A stretch of 64,000 nt of DNA. It comes from Clostridium beijerinckii HUN142 (GTDB lineage Bacteria; Bacillota; Clostridia; Clostridiales; Clostridiaceae). The stretch lies in NCBI RefSeq assembly GCF_000621745.1, contig NZ_JHXK01000030.1, positions 18,464-82,463 of the forward strand, in the 5' to 3' direction. How positions within the stretch are numbered: the stretch's first letter is position 1; each line of letters opens with the position of its first letter. The notes under the pieces are model-generated. The model had not been told where the DNA came from. It was given only the letters and a program-made list of their open reading frames with translations, and did not search any database. The translations under genes were made by a program, and so were the position numbers. Of the stretch, positions 15,763-24,540 are shown piece by piece.

Positions 15763-15936
15763 ATGAATAAAAAGGTATATGAATTATTAGAAGAGATAAA
15801 ATTACATTCAGAGAAAATTAGTGATTGGGAACAAATGACAAATGTATTTGCTAATGCTATTAAAAGAAAAGGATTGAATAATGAAGAAGTTGAAGAGATA
15901 AGTGAGAGAATACTTAGAGAAGCTAGAAAGAAGTAG
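15763..15936 (+). CDS. Small helical hypothetical protein
   Basis: A 57-residue, strongly charged all-helical protein (ELLEEIKLHSEKISDWEQM, VEEISERILREARKK). The ATG at 15763 follows GAGGAGAG by seven bases. It has no cysteines and no membrane segment and is closed by its own terminator. The helix pattern would suit a dimerising regulator or Spo0E-like miniprotein, but the Spo0E signature is not visible. Function unknown. Confidence 0.65.
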   Translation: MNKKVYELLEEIKLHSEKISDWEQMTNVFANAIKRKGLNNEEVEEISERILREARKK

Positions 15937-15960
15937 ACGTGAAGTTGAATGATTTATAAT

Positions 15961-16005
15961 AAAAAGGATTTTCTTTAATTTTTATAATTTAAGAAAATCC
16001 TTTTT
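15961..16005. terminator. Bidirectional terminator
   Basis: AAAAAGGATTTTCTT at 15961-15975 pairs fully with 15991-16005. Runs of A and T on either side allow use by both the small gene and the bioB-bioY unit. Confidence 0.85.
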
Positions 16006-16137
16006 AGTTAATATATGTTGTAGAAAGTTTAATTCATTAAAATTTATCTTAAACTATCGGATAATAGCTCAAATAGTTTGTTTGAGAATGAATTATACTA
16101 TTTGGAACTTACATAATAGCGTTTGGAGTATTTTTAA

Positions 16138-16686
16138 CTAGTATAATCCAGCACTTTTAATTCTTTTCCTAATTTGAGGTCCTGCTAGTGATGCAATTAT
16201 CATCTTTGCAAGGTCACCAGGAATAAATGGAAGAACACCAATTGTTAGGGCTTTATTAAATGGTAGATGTACCACATATGCTAGCCATATTGTTCCCAAA
16301 GTGTAGGTTACTATTGTACCTATTAACATTCCTAAAAAACACATAAAAATTTTATTAGGAAATTTGTCAATGAATATTCCGCTTATAAATGCCATAAAAG
16401 CGAATCCAATTAGATATCCACCTGTTGGACCCGCTAATTTAGTAAATCCTCCAGAGAATCCTGCAAAAACGGGCAATCCTACTACACCTATGAGAAGATA
16501 AATAAGGTAACTAATCGTTCCTTCTTTTTTTCCAATTATATATATAGTAAGGTAAATTGCTAAATTTGTTAATGAAATTGGTACTATACCAATAGGGATT
16601 GAAAATGGCCCTGAGATACATAGAAAAGCACTCATTATTCCGATTATTGTCAACTGACGCGCGCTAGTTTTGTGTATATTTTCCAT
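16138..16686 (-). CDS. bioY: Biotin transporter BioY (ECF S component)
   Basis: A 182-residue membrane protein with about six helices, the biotin-binding subunit of an ECF importer. Signature elements are SIPIGIVPISLTNLAIYL near the N-terminus, the GGFTKLAGPTGGYLIGF motif around residues 79-95 and PFIPGDLAKMIIASL near the C-terminus. It lies 35 bases downstream of bioB on the same strand, so it should be on the BirA-controlled transcript. No ecfA or ecfT lies nearby, so it either uses the shared module or works alone, as some BioY proteins can. Confidence 0.93.
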   Translation of the reverse strand: MENIHKTSARQLTIIGIMSAFLCISGPFSIPIGIVPISLTNLAIYLTIYIIGKKEGTISYLIYLLIGVVGLPVFAGFSGGFTKLAGPTGGYLIGFAFMAFISGIFIDKFPNKIFMCFLGMLIGTIVTYTLGTIWLAYVVHLPFNKALTIGVLPFIPGDLAKMIIASLAGPQIRKRIKSAGLY

Positions 16687-16721
16687 AGTTTTAAATCTCC
16701 CTTGTATATTATATTTTTTTT

Positions 16722-17684
16722 CTATAATTCTTTCTCAATTGTAAAACCTAGTGTTTGAAACATCATTTTGTCTTGACATGTATTATTGCCTACAGTAGTC
16801 AGCATGTCACCAGTTATTGTTGCATTGGCTCCAGAACGAAAAATTTCTATGCCACCATCTTCAAAATAAGTTCTTCCAGCGGCCATACGAATATAGGAGC
16901 TTGGATTTATGTAACGAAAAATTGCAATTGTTCTTAAGATATCGCCATTAGAAATCCTTTTTAGATTTTCTAATGGAGTACCTTTGATAGGCATTAATAC
17001 ATTTATTGGAATAGATACAACGCCAAGTTCTGATAAACTTATAGCCATGTCAATTCTATCATACCAAGTTTCACCCATTCCTATAATACCACCTGAACAA
17101 ACTTTTAAACCTACATTTTGTGCTAGTTTAATTTCTTTAATTTTGTCCTCATATGAGTGAGTGGTACAAATATTATGAAAGTTTCTTTTGGAAGTTTCGA
17201 TGTTCGCATGGTACATTGTGACTCCAGCTTCTTTTAAGCGGATAAATTGTTCTTCTTTTAAAAAGCCATGAGATGCACATAAGTTGATAGAACATTCCTT
17301 ATGCATCATTTTGTATGCTTGTACAGCTTTGCCAAAATCACTTCCAACTAATGCTCTTCCAGCTGTAACAATGGAGTATCGGTGTACACCATTTGCTTCA
17401 TTTTTTTTGCAATCTTCTAAAATTACATTAGGATCTAAAAAATCATATTCTTTAATTTCTGTTTTATGGTGAGTTGATTGAGCACAAAATTTACAGTTTT
17501 CGCTGCATCCTCCGCTACGACCATTTATAATTGTACAAAGGTCTACGTTTTCTCCGCATAGTGCTTTACGAATCTTATCAGCGCCATCACAAATCTTTTT
17601 TAGATCACAAGTTAATAAGAATTCTAAATCGTCACATCTAGTTAATCGTCTTCCATTAATAATTTCTTCTGCTAATTTCTCCAT
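16722..17684 (-). CDS. bioB: Biotin synthase
   Basis: Radical SAM enzyme converting dethiobiotin to biotin. CSENCKFC gives the CxxxCxxC cluster ligands (Cys60, 64, 67); the TIM barrel contains YHANIETS and GGIIGMGE, standard for BioB, and an Arg near the C-terminus (MAAGR) fits the 2Fe-2S cluster site. Length (320) is normal. The ATG follows GCGAGGT. No bioA, bioD or bioF lies in the window. Its promoter overlaps a BirA operator, so transcription should be repressed when biotin is plentiful. Confidence 0.95.
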   Translation of the reverse strand: MEKLAEEIINGRRLTRCDDLEFLLTCDLKKICDGADKIRKALCGENVDLCTIINGRSGGCSENCKFCAQSTHHKTEIKEYDFLDPNVILEDCKKNEANGVHRYSIVTAGRALVGSDFGKAVQAYKMMHKECSINLCASHGFLKEEQFIRLKEAGVTMYHANIETSKRNFHNICTTHSYEDKIKEIKLAQNVGLKVCSGGIIGMGETWYDRIDMAISLSELGVVSIPINVLMPIKGTPLENLKRISNGDILRTIAIFRYINPSSYIRMAAGRTYFEDGGIEIFRSGANATITGDMLTTVGNNTCQDKMMFQTLGFTIEKEL

Positions 17685-17726
17685 ATAATTTTACCTCGCC
17701 CCAATTTATTAAATAATTTCAAGACA

Positions 17727-17755
17727 AGTATATAATTAATATTTAATATTGTCAA
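17727..17755 (-). promoter_or_regulatory. bioB-bioY promoter
   Basis: Reading leftward, TTGACA (17755-17750) and TATACT (17732-17727) are separated by 17 bases. The -35 box lies inside the BirA operator. Confidence 0.8.
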
Positions 17756-17780
17756 CCATATATTAGAATATGGTTAACGA
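17749..17780. promoter_or_regulatory. BirA operator
   Basis: TTGTCAACC at 17749-17757 and GGTTAACGA at 17772-17780 form an inverted repeat with a 14-base spacer. This is the known Gram-positive BirA site layout (TTGTTAACC-N14/15-GGTTAACAA). It covers the -35 box of bioB, fitting repression by biotinyl-BirA. Confidence 0.88.
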
Positions 17781-17981
17781 TTTGAAATTATGCTTGAGTA
17801 TATGAATAGAAATTAATGTATTAGCAAAATATTTTATAAACCTACACAATATAGAAAAGGAAATATATGGAACCAATAAAAATAAAGTTTATTTTAGTCA
17901 GAACAAATTTTTATATAGCAGAGTAATATAATATGTAGAGTATTCGAATAGGTTAAAATATGGTTATGAGCGGGTGCTAGA

Positions 17982-18446
17982 ATGACTATTGATTTTGATA
18001 AAGTTATGTTTAATATAACACAAGGTTATTATAAATATATTGGTTCAGGCTCTGGTAGGAAAGTATTCGATTTAGGGAATGGATATGTTTTAAAAATAGC
18101 AAAAAATAAGGCTGGGATTGCACAAAATAAAGCTGAATGTAGAATTTCAGGCGATGACCACACTAAGTTATTTGCAAAAGTTATACAGGTTTCAAGTGAC
18201 TTTAGTTTGCTTATAATGCAAAAAGCAAATAAGGTAAATGATATTTTATATGTATGGAAGTATTTTAATGTATCGAATAAGGATGAATTTTTAAAAACTC
18301 AGGAATTACAGGAAATAAAGAAACATTATAAGTTGTTATTAGGTGATTTTTGCAGGAAAAGCAGCTGGGGAATGATTGATGGAAAGCTAGTCATCATTGA
18401 TTATGGTTTTACAAGGGAAGTTGTGGAAAAACATTATTCTTTTTAA
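17982..18446 (+). CDS. Minimal protein kinase-fold protein
   Basis: A 154-residue protein with the outline of a protein kinase-like fold in about half the usual length. It shows a glycine-rich loop GSGSGRKVF (about 22-30), a VLKIAKN strand with the candidate ATP Lys, a candidate helix-C Glu in KAECRIS, and a C-terminal IIDYGFTREV resembling a DFG-type metal motif preceded by WGMIDGK. A recognisable HRD catalytic loop is missing (GDFCRKSSWGM occupies its place). It is monocistronic with its own terminator; the start follows a weak GGGTG. It could be a phage-type kinase relative or a pseudokinase. Confidence 0.6.
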   Translation: MTIDFDKVMFNITQGYYKYIGSGSGRKVFDLGNGYVLKIAKNKAGIAQNKAECRISGDDHTKLFAKVIQVSSDFSLLIMQKANKVNDILYVWKYFNVSNKDEFLKTQELQEIKKHYKLLLGDFCRKSSWGMIDGKLVIIDYGFTREVVEKHYSF

Positions 18447-18586
18447 GATATTGACTTGAGTAAATCATATTTTAAATGCATGATGTCGTTATGCCAAATA
18501 ATAATATAAGATTTAATGATACAATAATTTTATAGTGAGACTTTATAGCTACGAACTTAAAAATATTAGAGAACATTTATATATTT

Positions 18587-18621
18587 GAGCATTAAATTTT
18601 AAATAAATTTAATGCTCTTTC
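18587..18621 (+). terminator. Rho-independent terminator
   Basis: GAGCATTAAATTT at 18587 pairs perfectly with 18605-18617 and is followed by a short T tail. Confidence 0.75.
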
Positions 18622-18737
18622 TAATTATAAAGTTTATAATAAAAGAATTCTTAACATTGCTGTGTGTAGTTTAGAGACATTTCTGATGATGCATCATATT
18701 ATGAATTAATGATTAATTTTTTGAAGGGAAAAATGGT

Positions 18738-19418
18738 ATGCATACTTTAGGGCAGGGAGGTATCTATAGTCTAAATGATTTTAACAATGATCAATGCTCA
18801 TCCAATAAGCTAAAAGTTATAGGAAAAGGAACGGTAAGTGTAAAACCAGATTTAGCAGAAGTAGTCCTTGGAGTTATAACTGAAGATTTACAATTGGAAG
18901 TTGCGCAGGAAGAAAATGCTAAAATAACTCAAGAAGTTATAAACAGTATAAGAGCATTGGGAGTGCCTCTTAAGAATATACAAACTGAAAATTATAATAT
19001 AAGACCTAATTATGATTATATAAATGGAAAACAGGTCTTTAGAGGATATGAAGTAATAAATAATTTAAAAATTCTAATTAGTAATGTTAATAATGTAGGT
19101 TTAGTAATTGATACTGCAGTAAGCAATGGAGCAAATTCTTTAACTGGGATTATCTTTATTGTCTCAGATGAAACAAAGTATTATTATGAAGCATTGAGAA
19201 GAGCTATCCAAGATGCTCAAAATAAGGCAAGAATTGTAGCTGAGCAACTTAAAGTAAAGTTAAATATTATACCAATTCAAATAAATGAACAGAATGAGAT
19301 TAATAGTACACCACTAGTAATGACTCTTAAGTCTACTAGTAATACTACCCCTATTGAAGCCGGAGAAAATATGATAAATGCAGATATAGAGGCTATATTC
19401 ACATATGTAGCACAGTAA
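18738..19418 (+). CDS. SIMPL domain (DUF541) protein
   Basis: A 226-residue protein of the SIMPL family. The family core begins at about residue 24 with VIGKGTVSVKPDLAEVVLGV and runs through the FRGYEVINNLKILI strand and the amphipathic ALRRAIQDAQNKARIVAEQL helix. There is no signal peptide, unlike the periplasmic Gram-negative members, so it is probably cytoplasmic or peripheral. The ATG at 18738 follows GAAGGG. Family members form oligomeric shells and are linked loosely to stress; the role here is unknown. It converges on the 6S-like RNA at 19511. Confidence 0.85.
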   Translation: MHTLGQGGIYSLNDFNNDQCSSNKLKVIGKGTVSVKPDLAEVVLGVITEDLQLEVAQEENAKITQEVINSIRALGVPLKNIQTENYNIRPNYDYINGKQVFRGYEVINNLKILISNVNNVGLVIDTAVSNGANSLTGIIFIVSDETKYYYEALRRAIQDAQNKARIVAEQLKVKLNIIPIQINEQNEINSTPLVMTLKSTSNTTPIEAGENMINADIEAIFTYVAQ

Positions 19419-19510
19419 AAATAGTTCATGAAGAATAGTTATAATAATCACAAGAAAAGATATTGATAGTTAATTTGAAATTTTAAACATTTATTTCAGT
19501 TTAGAAAAAT

Positions 19511-19802
19511 AAAAAGCCAATGCTTAATATTAAGCATTGGCATAGAATGTCCTATATAATATCCAAAATACCGGTACTCTAATTTTGACCCCTATCCTTC
19601 GATAGGTGGGTGATCTCACAGATGATTCAATCGCCTTCAAAGCCGTAAAAGGACTCATATGAAAGTACATTTCCCCATCTAAATAATTGAACTCCCGTAG
19701 TTTAAGTGTAGGTTCAAAATAAGAGCTTAACGAATATCCCAGAATTTATAATCAATATATTAACCTGCTTGAACAACTTAATATCATTTGCTCTTAGGCC
19801 GT
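19511..19802 (-). ncRNA. ssrS: Candidate 6S RNA, copy 1, with a relic of SRP RNA at its 5' end
   Basis: A non-coding transcript of about 290 bases. The promoter is TTGCAT (19837-19832), 17 bases, TATTAT (19814-19809); the end is a perfect terminator hairpin at 19516-19541 with a T tail, oriented leftward. The 245-base block 19511-19755 is closely similar to 28762-29008. It folds as a closing stem, a large bubble and an apical arm (AGATG/CATCT), with a small CCTATC hairpin on the 3' bubble strand, which fits 6S RNA. The class name rests on this layout and on unchecked recollection of Firmicute 6S sequences. Bases 19759-19793 resemble the 3' part of the SRP RNA at 29033-29066. Confidence 0.6.
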
Positions 19803-20045
19803 GAAGATATAATAACATATTTAAATTTCTTATGCAAGAGATTTTTATGATAATTTAGATTAATGTTTATAGTTAATTTGTAACACTATAGATACAAGGA
19901 ATTGAAGTAGTTCTTATTAAAACAATCTGGAATTAACATAATTACGTCTTACTAAAAAGACAATTAAATCTATATGACTTTAAGAGAGAAGTTGATACAT
20001 TCAAATAGGAAATAAGAAACAAAGTGATATATTTGTTTAAATATA
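19803..20045. other. Intergenic region between 6S-like RNA and murQ promoter
   Basis: It contains the leftward promoter of the 6S-like RNA (19809-19837). The remainder is AT-rich DNA in which I see no gene or named element. Confidence 0.5.
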
Positions 20046-20074
20046 TTGAAACAAAATTTCAAAAGTGCTATCAT
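20046..20074 (+). promoter_or_regulatory. murQ operon promoter with embedded inverted repeat
   Basis: TTGAAA (20046-20051) and TATCAT (20069-20074) are 17 bases apart. The -35 is part of an inverted repeat TTGAAA-N5-TTTCAA (20046-20062), a plausible operator for the RpiR-type regulator encoded at the end of the operon. Confidence 0.7.
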
Positions 20075-20131
20075 ATATGTATCGAGTGAAAACGTAGTCA
20101 AAATTAAATGTTTTATATGGAGGCGATGATT

Positions 20132-21046
20132 GTGGAGAGTTTAAATTTAAAAAATCTAACCACTGAAAGTAGAAATGAAACGACAATAAATATAGATAAA
20201 GTATCAACGTTAGAAATGGTAAAAATCATGAATGATGAGGATAAAAAGGTAGCAAACGCTGTAGAAAAAGAGCTTCCTAAAATAGCAAGAGCTATAGATA
20301 TGATAGCCGAAAGAATTCATAGAGGAGGAAGATTAATTTATATAGGTGCAGGAACATCAGGAAGACTTGGTGTATTGGATGCTTCAGAATGCCCACCAAC
20401 ATATGGAGTTTCGGAAGAATTAGTACAAGGAATTATAGCTGGGGGAAAAGAAGCAATATTTAGAGCAAAAGAGGGAGCAGAGGATTCAGAAGAATTAGCA
20501 GTGGAAGATTTAAAGAGTAAAAATATAACAGAGAATGATACAATAATAGGACTTGCAGCATCTGGAAGAACCCCTTATGTTATAGGAGGATTAAGGTATG
20601 CTGATCAAATTGGTGCATTAACAGTTTCAGTGACTTGTAACGAAAATTCAGATGTTGCAAAGGAAGCTTATATTTCGATTGCACCAGTGGTTGGCCCGGA
20701 AGTTGTAACAGGTTCAACAAGACTAAAGTCTGGGACAGCTCAAAAGCTAGTATTAAATATGATATCAACTGGTGTCATGATTAAGCTTGGAAAAGTATAT
20801 GGAAATCTAATGGTAGATTTAAGAGCTACAAATGAAAAGCTAATTGAAAGAGCTAAAGGAATAGTTTGTAAAGCAACGGGTATAAACATGGAAGAGGCCA
20901 CAGAAGCACTAAATAAAACAGATTACGATGTCAAACTAGCAATATTTATGATACTTTCAAAGCTAAATAAAGATGAGGCGAGAATTAAATTAGATAAAAA
21001 TAAAGGTTATATAGCTAAAGCGTTACAAGAAATAGATAATAAGTAA
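20132..21046 (+). CDS. murQ: N-acetylmuramic acid 6-phosphate etherase
   Basis: Cleaves the lactyl ether of MurNAc-6-phosphate to GlcNAc-6-phosphate and D-lactate. The SIS-domain protein shows LTTESRN at the N-terminus, the family block [19 protein letters not shown] (about 68-86), [14 protein letters not shown] and [15 protein letters not shown] start at the GTG at 20132 because GGAGG lies eight bases before it; the in-frame ATGs at 20108, 20117 and 20126 are mis-spaced. Length 304 is normal. First gene of the murQ-murP-mupG-regulator operon, 14 bases ahead of murP. Confidence 0.95.
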   Translation: MESLNLKNLTTESRNETTINIDKVSTLEMVKIMNDEDKKVANAVEKELPKIARAIDMIAERIHRGGRLIYIGAGTSGRLGVLDASECPPTYGVSEELVQGIIAGGKEAIFRAKEGAEDSEELAVEDLKSKNITENDTIIGLAASGRTPYVIGGLRYADQIGALTVSVTCNENSDVAKEAYISIAPVVGPEVVTGSTRLKSGTAQKLVLNMISTGVMIKLGKVYGNLMVDLRATNEKLIERAKGIVCKATGINMEEATEALNKTDYDVKLAIFMILSKLNKDEARIKLDKNKGYIAKALQEIDNK

Positions 21047-21060
21047 AGGAGAGGGGATTT

Positions 21061-22425
21061 ATGACAAATAAAGACATTGCTATAAAATTAGTAGAATTAG
21101 TTGGAGGTAAAGATAACGTAAAATCAGTTACTAATTGTATGACGCGTTGTAGATTTGAATTAAATAACTTTTCAAAAGCTAATATAGAAGAAATTAAGAA
21201 GTCAGAAGGAGTTCTTGGGATAGTTGAGACTAAAGAACAACTACAAGTTATTTATGGGCCAGGAAAGGTAAATAAAGTAACTGAAGAAGTAAAGAAAGTT
21301 GTAGGAACAAAGGTAGTAGCCATAGGAGAAGATGCAGTAGCTAAAACAAAGGCTAAATTGAAAGAAAAAAATGATACTAAGTTTAAAAATATTCTTAAAA
21401 AACTAGGAAATGTTTTCATTCCTTTAATTCCTTTATTTGTGGCTTGTGGCCTTGTGCTTGCAATAAATAATATTGCAGGAGTGTATTTCAAAGATGCTTA
21501 TACAAAAACAACAGCCGCTCAAATTATAGGGCTTATAGGGAATGGAGTATTTGCTATACTATCAGTTTTAGTTGGTGTAAATGCAGCAAAAGAGTTTGGG
21601 TCACAAATGCCAATGTTAGGTGGAGTATTAGGCGGAATTCTTTCATCAGCAACTCTTGCAAATATCACTCTTTTTGGACAAAAATTAACTCCGGGCCGTG
21701 GTGGAGTTATATCTGTAATATTAGTAGTAGTGTTAGCTTGTTTTATTGAAAAAGCATGCAGAAAAGTTGTACCAGACGTATTAGATTTGTTTGTTACGCC
21801 ATTAGTTACGCTTTCTGTTTCAGCGTTAGCAGCATTATTTATTCTTCAACCAATTGGAGGAGCTATTTCAGATAGTATAGGGTTTTTAGTCGCAAAAACA
21901 ATAGCATCAGACAATACTTTTATAGCAGTCATATCAGGAGCAGTATCGGGAGGTCTATTCTTGCCGTTAGTTATGACAGGAATGCATCAGGCATTAACTC
22001 CAATACATGCAGATTTAATAGCTAATGTTGGGTATACTGTATTATTACCTATACTAGCAACAGCAGGAATGGCACAGGTAGGAGCAACTATAGCTGTACT
22101 AAGAAAAACAAAAAATGAAAGATTAAAGAAAATCGCTAAGAATGGATTAGTACCAGGATTTTTAGGAATAGGAGAACCGTTAATATATGGAATAACTTTA
22201 CCTCTTGGGAAACCTTTCGTTGGAGCTTGTTTAGGAGCAGCAGTAGGTGGTGAGGCAATGGCGATATTCAAAGTAGGAGCAGTTGCCATGGGTGTATCAG
22301 GACTACCTTTAGCATTATTAATTGCAAATGGGAAAATAGGAGTGTTCTTAATAGGAGTATTGGTTTCATATGCAAGTGGATACCTATTTACTAATATTTT
22401 AGGTTTTGATGACCCAATTGAATAA
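21061..22425 (+). CDS. murP: PTS MurNAc-type EIIBC permease
   Basis: Membrane PTS permease that imports and phosphorylates N-acetylmuramic acid or a muropeptide sugar. The EIIB domain (about 1-90) has the phospho-Cys26 in SVTNCMTRCRFEL; a charged linker leads to the EIIC domain with about 10 helices (about 110-450) and the motif FLGIGEPLIYGITLPLGKPF. No EIIA domain is fused, so an EIIA-Glc-like partner must be supplied in trans. Position next to murQ and mupG fixes the sugar class: MurNAc or GlcNAc-MurNAc disaccharide. Confidence 0.9.
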   Translation: MTNKDIAIKLVELVGGKDNVKSVTNCMTRCRFELNNFSKANIEEIKKSEGVLGIVETKEQLQVIYGPGKVNKVTEEVKKVVGTKVVAIGEDAVAKTKAKLKEKNDTKFKNILKKLGNVFIPLIPLFVACGLVLAINNIAGVYFKDAYTKTTAAQIIGLIGNGVFAILSVLVGVNAAKEFGSQMPMLGGVLGGILSSATLANITLFGQKLTPGRGGVISVILVVVLACFIEKACRKVVPDVLDLFVTPLVTLSVSALAALFILQPIGGAISDSIGFLVAKTIASDNTFIAVISGAVSGGLFLPLVMTGMHQALTPIHADLIANVGYTVLLPILATAGMAQVGATIAVLRKTKNERLKKIAKNGLVPGFLGIGEPLIYGITLPLGKPFVGACLGAAVGGEAMAIFKVGAVAMGVSGLPLALLIANGKIGVFLIGVLVSYASGYLFTNILGFDDPIE

Positions 22426-22433
22426 AATTTTAA

Positions 22434-22455
22434 GAGACCCGCAAGGGTCTTTTTG
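22434..22455 (+). terminator. Internal terminator in the mur operon
   Basis: AGACCC/GGGTCT with a GCAA tetraloop and a short T tail lie between murP and mupG. It may reduce transcription into the distal genes. Confidence 0.75.
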
Positions 22456-22576
22456 GTTAATCAATCAGAGTATAGAATTATAATAATTATACCGATTATT
22501 ATAATCTCAATCTTATTCTTATATATGGATGCAAATTTTATTTAATCTCATATAAATTTATCAAAGGAGTATCATT

Positions 22577-23650
22577 ATGAATTATGGATTTTCTGCTTAT
22601 TTTGGACTGGATAATACTAAAGAAGAAAATATAAAATTGTTAAAGGATGCACATAATCTTAATATTACAAGGATATTCACATCCCTTCATATACCAGAGG
22701 CAAATTATGATGTTTTAAAGTTGGAAGTAATAGAATTCTTTAAGTTAGCAAAAGAATATAATATGGATATAATAAGTGATATCTCACCTAATACTTTTAG
22801 ATTTTTAGAATTGGGAAATATGGATTTAAAAGGATTGGGTAATATGGGGGTTAAGACTATTAGAATAGATTTTGGATATACCGAAGAAGAAATAGCGAGA
22901 ATGAGTAAAAATCCTTATGGAATTAAAATCCAATTAAATGCATCAACAATTACTAAGAGATTTTTTGAGAGATTAGATAATTATTTACCACACTATGAGA
23001 ATATAGATGCACTTCACAATTTTTATCCAAGGGTGGGAACTGGAATTTCTGAAAAATGTATGAAAGAAAAAAATTCTATTTTGAGTGAGCGAGGAATTAA
23101 AGTCTCTGCTTTTGTGCAATCGAATAATAGAAGAAGAGCACCTCTAAAAGATGGATTGCCAACATTAGAAGATCATAGAGGGAAAAATGTAAGAGAAGCT
23201 GCTAACCATTTATTTGCATTAGGAAATCAATGCGTTTTCATTGGAGATTCTCTTCCAAGTAAAAAAGAACTAGAAGATTTATCATCATTAGATCCTAATG
23301 CAGTTGAGCTACTAATAGAGTTAAAAGATTATAATGAGATAACTTTAAAATTGCTAAAAGAAACTTATACCCAAAGAATAGATGAGGCTAGAGATGCAAT
23401 AAGAGCAGCTGAAAGCAGATTGCTTATTAATGGAGAAATTATAAAACCATTTAATACAATAGATAAGAATTTTGGTGATGTTACATTGGATAATGTAAAT
23501 TATATGAGATATATGGGAGAACTACAAATTCTTAAAACAGATCAAAAAGCTGATATTAGAACAAATGTCATAGCTTCAGTTGCGAAAAATTACTTATATT
23601 TATTGAAATATATAGATGGTGGTAAAAGATTTTATTTTAATATAAAATAA
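22577..23650 (+). CDS. mupG: 6-phospho-N-acetylmuramidase (MupG/DUF871 family)
   Basis: Predicted cytoplasmic hydrolase of MurNAc-6P-GlcNAc, releasing MurNAc-6-phosphate for MurQ and GlcNAc. The 357-residue protein has an N-terminal TIM barrel (GFSAYFG, then TSLHIPE; DISP at about 68-71; TIRIDFGY; ALHNFYPRVGTG) and a C-terminal beta-rich cyclophilin-like domain (about 240-357), the usual MupG layout. The ATG follows AAAGGAG. The gene pairs with murQ and murP in Firmicute peptidoglycan-recovery clusters, as here. Confidence 0.9.
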   Translation: MNYGFSAYFGLDNTKEENIKLLKDAHNLNITRIFTSLHIPEANYDVLKLEVIEFFKLAKEYNMDIISDISPNTFRFLELGNMDLKGLGNMGVKTIRIDFGYTEEEIARMSKNPYGIKIQLNASTITKRFFERLDNYLPHYENIDALHNFYPRVGTGISEKCMKEKNSILSERGIKVSAFVQSNNRRRAPLKDGLPTLEDHRGKNVREAANHLFALGNQCVFIGDSLPSKKELEDLSSLDPNAVELLIELKDYNEITLKLLKETYTQRIDEARDAIRAAESRLLINGEIIKPFNTIDKNFGDVTLDNVNYMRYMGELQILKTDQKADIRTNVIASVAKNYLYLLKYIDGGKRFYFNIK

Positions 23651-23688
23651 TTGTAAGAGGAAAAACAAGTACGATAAGGTGTGAGATC

Positions 23689-24540
23689 ATGAATGTATTA
23701 CAGTATATTAAGCAAAATTATGATAGCTTTACAGATAGAGAAAAATCAATAGCAGATTATTTATTAGAAACTAAAGATCGGATTATATCAATGTCTGCAA
23801 GAGATATAGCCGAGGCGACCAAAACTTCAGCTCCAACAGTAGTTAGATTTGCTAAAAAAATAGGCTTTAATACTTTAAACGAATTGAAGCTTAAATTATC
23901 TATTAATATTAGTAAAGAAGATGAAGCAGGATCTATACAGTTTCAATATTTAGACAATGATTTGGGGACAAAAAATATTATCTATGGAATTAAAAAATCA
24001 ATAGATTCAATTATGGAGCAAACGGTTAGTTTACTAGATGAAGAATGTTTAGATAAGGCAATAGAACTACTTATAAATGCTAAAAATATTTATATTTTTA
24101 GTGTAGGAGTATCAGGGCTTGTTGGTCAGGACTTTTACTATAAACTAAGCAGGATGAATAAGAGATGCATATGTAATACAGATACGCACCTTCAAATAAC
24201 TTCATCTGTATTATTAGAAGATGGAGATGTGGCTCTAGCAATATCATATTCAGGAGAGACTAAGGAAGTCATTAAGTGTGTAAAAAATGCAAGGCATAGA
24301 AAAGTTCCAGTTATAGCAATAACAAAGGCTAGTGTAAATAATACTATAGCTGATATTTCTGATATAGTGATTCGTATACCAGCTGTAGAAAAATCCATAA
24401 GAGAGGGCGCGATTAGTTCGAGAATTTCTCAATTAGCAGTAATAGATATGCTATTTATTGGAATGATTAGAAATAACATAAAAGAAGTAGAAGAAAAATT
24501 AATTTCTACAAGAAAGGCTGTTAAAGAACTACAACAGTGA
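23689..24540 (+). CDS. RpiR family regulator (MurR-like)
   Basis: A 283-residue repressor with an N-terminal HTH_6 domain (about 1-77; SARDIAEATKTSAPTVVRFAKKIGF is the helix-turn-helix region) and a C-terminal SIS domain (about 125-260; IFSVGVSG, ISYSGETKEV). SIS domains of this type bind phosphosugars, so MurNAc-6-phosphate or GlcNAc-6-phosphate is the likely effector. Last gene of the mur operon, 38 bases after mupG; the inverted repeat at 20046-20062 is its candidate operator. Confidence 0.9.
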   Translation: MNVLQYIKQNYDSFTDREKSIADYLLETKDRIISMSARDIAEATKTSAPTVVRFAKKIGFNTLNELKLKLSINISKEDEAGSIQFQYLDNDLGTKNIIYGIKKSIDSIMEQTVSLLDEECLDKAIELLINAKNIYIFSVGVSGLVGQDFYYKLSRMNKRCICNTDTHLQITSSVLLEDGDVALAISYSGETKEVIKCVKNARHRKVPVIAITKASVNNTIADISDIVIRIPAVEKSIREGAISSRISQLAVIDMLFIGMIRNNIKEVEEKLISTRKAVKELQQ

